Below, piece by piece: positions 60,414-64,000 of a stretch of DNA of 64,000 nucleotides. Source of the DNA: Tausonia pullulans (lineage: Eukaryota > Basidiomycota > Tremellomycetes > Cystofilobasidiales > Mrakiaceae); NCBI GenBank assembly GCA_951802195.1, contig OX637622.1:558001-622000 (forward strand). Reading direction: 5' to 3'. The first letter of the stretch is position 1; every line of letters begins with the position of its first letter. The notes under the pieces were generated by a model. That model saw only the letters and a list, made by a program, of their open reading frames with translations, had not been told where the DNA came from and did not search any database. Made by a program: the position numbers and the translations under genes.

Positions 60414-60447
<34 letters not shown>
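60414..60447. repeat. CT dinucleotide repeat abutting the prephenate dehydratase stop
   Basis: About seventeen CT units (GA on the coding strand) run up to, and just overlap, the TAG stop codon at 60448-60446 of the minus-strand gene. It lies immediately in the 3' untranslated region. Length changes there would not alter the protein. Confidence 0.85.
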
Positions 60448-60448
<1 letters not shown>

Positions 60449-61971
60449 ATCCACGGCGACGTACGCCCTCCACGACCCCAGGACGGCCCCGACCGCGTCC
60501 AGCTCGTGGACGGCCTCTTCTCGCGGGACCTCGAAGACCCCGATGTACCGCGTCCGGAAGCCCCCTCCGTCCTCCTCGTCCGTCTGGCCTCGTGTCCGCT
60601 GCTCGGGCGTCGGGCGTCGGTCGAGCGTGAGGAGCTTGGTCCCCGACGGGGAGGCGGGCGAGGTGATGCCGCCGACGGCGAGGAGGGTCTCGTGCAGGGG
60701 TTGGTTGGCGGGGAAGGCGACAAGCGCGTGGAAAGGAGGGGGAGGGAGGGAGGGTGGTGGGGATGGGCGGCAGCAGGGGAGAGCGGAGCCAGGCGTGGAG
60801 GAGAGGAGGAGGAAGCGGGTTCGATTGCCTGATCGGCCCGGCCGACGACGACAACAACGACGACGACGACGACACAGCGCCCCCCCAAGACGAAGAAAGA
60901 GATCAGCTTCACATCTCACCCCTGAGCAGAGCACGACAGACAGAGAGGTCCGGAATGAAGGAAGCCCACCCTTCTGATCCTCGATCCCCCCTCTCAAGAC
61001 ACTCAGCCCCTCATAAGTCTCCACAACCACCTTGGAGCACACGGCAGCCCCCCGTCCGGTGATCGGCAGGCCTTTGTCGTCGGTAGGCCGGGAGCCGTCC
61101 GGCTGAGGGAGAAGGAGGAGCGCCCCGAGGGCCGTGGACGTGACGGGGATGCGTTTTGCGTTGGGGAGGTAGGTGGAGAGGAAGGATTGGCATTGGTTGA
61201 GGGCCTGAGAGCGGGAGGGAGCAAGGTGGCAAAGGAGAGAAGAGTCAGGCACGGCGAGCGCCGCCCATCAGAAACGCACGCGACCGACCACGCCGACGCG
61301 TCTCGACGACAGAGCGAACGATGACGATTCGTGCACGCACCTGCTCATGGCTCCTCACCCACATCACCCCTTCCAGGTCCTCCCCATCGTCTCCCTCGAC
61401 GCCCACCAGGCAATGCTGGACCCTCGTTCGGCATTCCTCGACGACGCGCAGGTCGGGCCGCGGCGAGGCCTGGAGGAGGAGGTCGAGCGTCTCCATGACG
61501 GGCCCGTTTTTGGAGTTTTCAAAGGGGATGAGGTGGAGTGTTGGGCGGGGAACTGAGGGATGATAGTTGTAGACGTCTAGTGGGAGGGGTGGGGTGGGGA
61601 GAGGGAGAAGGAGGACGGGGTGAGAGGTTCAGCCCTCAAGGTAGACCAGATAGAGAGAGAAACAGAGAGAGAGAGAGAGAGATATGGGGCCGACGCGCAC
61701 CTGCGATGGTCTTGCATGGAACAAAATCGATCTCGCATTGGGAAGGCGGGAAGCGCTCGTACGCGCACTGAAGAGGGAGAGAGAGCGGGATATGCACGTA
61801 TTGTTAGCGGATCGATGAAGAGAGAGAGAGAGAGAGAGGAGAAGACAGAGAAGAGACAAGCAGCCGGCCCAACAGCGAGAAGCGACGCACCTGAGCAGAA
61901 TAAGTTCCCTGTGGGCCCAGATAGGCGAGGACCGGCCTCGATGAGGGCTGGGGGGTACCGTTGGTGGCCAT
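60446..61971 (-). CDS. PHA2: Prephenate dehydratase
   Basis: It converts prephenate to phenylpyruvate in phenylalanine synthesis. The start MATNGTPQPSSRPVLAYLGP continues into the family signature GPQGTYSAQ, which splices to CAYERFPPSQCEIDFVPCKT. Next come LIPFENSKNGPVMETLDLLL (the P-x-E-N-S motif), EECRTRVQHCLVG, and ITGRGAAVCSKVVVETYEGL. The catalytic NRTRF motif is in NRTRFLLLSS. The regulatory ACT-type domain is divided by an intron around VAFPANQPLHETLLAVGG and ends RYIGVFEVPREEAVHELDAV and AYVAVD. Two introns near the 5' end hold CT-rich tracts just before their acceptors. All catalytic motifs are present. It converges on the M28 peptidase gene. Confidence 0.92.
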
Positions 61972-62277
61972 GGGCGGGCGAGAGCGACGATGGTCGTTGA
62001 CCTGGAACGAGTCAAAGGCTCCCCGTTCATTTCGAGCTTTCGGGGCCCTCGCCTTCCGACCGGCCAAGTCCGCTCCTCGCTCTCTGGGGCGTTGGGTCGG
62101 AGAGAAAGAAGGCGATTCCATAGGATTTTTCTTTGGTATACGGTGAGAGAACTAAGAGTACATACTTAGAAAGAGAATGAAAGGGAGAGAAAAAGAAAGA
62201 ACGAGGCGCTGCCCGTGAAGATATATGTGCCGCCGTGCCCCAGCAAGCACAACAGCGAACTCCTGCGATTCCTCCTC

Positions 62278-62338
62278 TTAGTCCGCGTACTGAAGCAGAA
62301 GGGAAAAGTCAGCCAGCTGCTTGTCGCCATATAATCGA

Positions 62339-62376
<38 letters not shown>

Positions 62377-64000
62377 ACCTTCATGACGACCCAAACGACA
62401 CCCCCTCCAAGCAGCCCCATGACCGCCAGCAGTGCGAGGATCATGCTCCCCAAGAGGTAGTAGTTCAGGTCCCCCTGCGACGCATCCTGAGCGAGTTGCT
62501 GAGTCGTCAGCGGTGGCAGACCCTTGGACACCCGCCACTCGGCGCGCTCGCGGGCCCGCTTGCGGAGAGCCTTGGCGGCGTCGGCGTCGGCCTTGGCGGA
62601 GGCGATCCGGAGACGAGCGTCGTTGGTCGATGTATCGAGAGTGGAAGTGGGGGCGCCGGGAGGGGTGTTGGGCGAGGGGGCGATGAGTTGGATGAAGGAG
62701 GGGTACTCTGGGGGAGCCAATGTCAGTGTGGTGTGAGTATCCAGTATGTATGGGAGACAGAGCATGCGACACTCACGGTGCTCGGTCCACTGCTCGATCT
62801 TCCCGCATGCGATGGAGATCTTGATGAACGAAGGGTCCGCTGGAACAGCCTTGGCGTGGATCTTGCGGGCGTAGTCGCGGAAGAGGTACGCGACGTCCCT
62901 CGGGTTGGTGCACTTCATGATGAGCTGGACGGCCTGACCCTTGCGGATCTTGATGTTGCGTCGGAAGACCTCCTTGTTCATGAAGCACAGCTCAAGCGTT
63001 GCGATCGCCATGACGGCGGGGATGGCGCAAAAGTTGAAGGCGCTCTGGTTCTTGAGGAGGCTGAGGTAGTCGAGCCCGTCGATGCAGTGACCGAGAGCGT
63101 CGACGACCATGGCCGAGAGGACCCAGAGTGCCTTGTCCTCGTTCTCCGGCCGAACGAGCTCCTTGAGTGAGGTGAACCCTCCGAACCTCTCAGACCCCCA
63201 GATCTCCCGAGGCCAGAAGGCGCGGCCGTCATCCGTGTCCTCGCGGATGTCGCGGAGAATGTTGGTCTTCTGGAGGAGGAGACCGAGCGAGTTGGAGAGG
63301 ACGAGCTGGTCGGCGAGCCAGGGCCGTTCCTTGCCCGTAGAGGAGAAGAGACCCGAGAGACCCTCGCCGACAAGACCAGCGACGTAGTGGCAGTAGAGCG
63401 AGAAGTCCTCCATCGTCGCCACCTCGGCGACGGGCTTCTCGGGCGTCGATCGGGCCGCGAAATCGGCCATGCCGTTGCCCATCTTGCGGGCGATGTCGGC
63501 AATGATCTTCTGGTTGCTGAAGGGGGTTGAGGGGGGGTTCGGGAGTGTATGTGTGTCAGTCAAGGGCCTACGGACACCTTCGGCTCGTCTGACGCCCTCG
63601 CACCACTCACTCGACGTTCAAGTTGTTGAACTCCTCAACGACGACCTCGAACCTGACGAGCAGCGCTCGGTCTTTCTCCTTCTCACCCGAGCCGTTAAAG
63701 TTCCATCCGGGCTGGTAGAGCTTCTCGTGGAACGACCGGAGGAGGGGGAGCTTGACGTCGTTCGGGAGCGACATGTCGTCCTCGATCGTGTCGAGGCCGC
63801 GGAGGACGAGGTAGAAGATGCAGATCTAGGAGACCACAAGAGCGGTCAGCTCATCGCGTCCCTCGCATCTGCGGCCGAGAGGGAGCAGTCGGGCGGGGCC
63901 GCCCTCCCAGCCAGCGACCGACAGAGAGCGCACTCACGCATCGTGCGAGATCCCCGTCCAGCTCCTTGATGACCGCCGCGAACGACCTCGAGGTCAAGTC
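62278..64000 (-). CDS. ERG9: Squalene synthase (farnesyl-diphosphate farnesyltransferase), 5' end beyond window
   Basis: It joins two farnesyl diphosphates into squalene, the first committed sterol step, on the ER membrane. In coding order: [20 protein letters not shown] with the first Asp-rich motif [18 protein letters not shown], the [13 protein letters not shown] motif, and [20 protein letters not shown], the second Asp-rich motif, with [10 protein letters not shown]. Then come [20 protein letters not shown] and, after an intron, a hydrophilic linker. The C-terminal anchor is [20 protein letters not shown]. The last exon encodes only YAD and the stop codon (62280-62278). The final intron contains a long CT tract. 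The N-terminal region lies right of the window; all parts visible are intact. Confidence 0.95.
62340..62371. repeat. GA repeat in the last intron of squalene synthase
   Basis: A run of about fifteen GA units on the plus strand, CT on the coding strand, sits just after the donor of the final intron. It contributes to a very pyrimidine-rich intron. A similar CT tract lies in introns of the neighbouring prephenate dehydratase gene (about 61663-61682 and 61819-61838). Confidence 0.8.

Noticed and set aside
62008-62014. Gcn4-like site upstream of prephenate dehydratase
   Set aside because: Only six of seven bases match (TGACTCG on the coding strand), which is too weak to call.
62235-63170. Open frame of 311 codons on the plus strand
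   Set aside because: Antisense to squalene synthase, whose motifs are unmistakable.
1-64000. CRISPR arrays, rRNA genes, intact transposons or virus-like elements
   Set aside because: I saw no regularly spaced repeats, rRNA signatures, reverse transcriptase, integrase or capsid-like proteins anywhere in the window.

Overview
The window is nuclear DNA of a filamentous or dimorphic fungus, most likely a basidiomycete. Genes carry many short GT-AG introns. Several families have their fungal form: a fused trpG-trpC-trpF tryptophan gene, the Shr3 permease chaperone, a flavocytochrome-b2-type lactate dehydrogenase and a CSC1/Rsn1-type channel. I cannot name the species. Coding spans below run from start to stop codon and include introns; only some exon borders were worked out base by base.

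Layout. 1-611: 3' end of a GH28 polygalacturonase. 2189-2266 (-): a circularly permuted initiator tRNA-Met gene. 2698-5780: trifunctional tryptophan gene, with a Gcn4-type site upstream. 5932-6864 (-): likely single-pass membrane protein. 8219-11725 (-): glycogen branching enzyme. 12578-12655 (+): a second permuted initiator tRNA-Met gene with the same mature sequence. 14697-20032: CSC1-like channel. 20387-24801 (-): Hrd3/Sel1L-like ERAD protein. About 25.4-26.2 kb (-): weak F-box-like remnant. 27125-28607 (-): vWA protein. 28885-31573 (-): L-lactate dehydrogenase. 32534-34589: zinc alcohol dehydrogenase. 34730-35928 (-): short SRP72. 36073-37688: 3-ketoacyl-CoA reductase. 37.7-41.67 kb: no supported gene. 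41673-44226 (-): sugar transporter. 45610-47512: Ser/Thr-rich membrane protein, followed by a diverged tandem copy. 49880-50906 (-): HAUS1-like augmin subunit. 51120-51319: assembly gap of 200 N. 51491-54042: mitochondrial AAA-type ATPase. 54385-55820: SHR3. 56233-60181: M28-family ER/vacuolar membrane metallopeptidase. 60446-61971 (-): prephenate dehydratase. 62278 to the right edge (-): squalene synthase.

The key observation is the pair of tRNA loci. In both, the 3' half of an initiator tRNA-Met lies upstream of the 5' half, separated by 7 nt. The halves give a perfect cloverleaf only when rejoined in the opposite order. The mature parts of the two copies are identical although their flanks have diverged, and each copy has a TATA-like element about 50 nt upstream and a T-run terminator downstream. 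Permuted tRNA genes are established for some red and green algae and some archaea. I know of no fungal example, and an essential initiator tRNA made this way would be notable.

The protein-coding genes are mostly housekeeping: aromatic amino acid synthesis (TRP1, PHA2), lipid and sterol synthesis (IFA38, ERG9), the secretory pathway (SRP72, SHR3, HRD3), carbon metabolism (GLC3, CYB2, ADH, sugar transporter). They are not arranged as a functional cluster.
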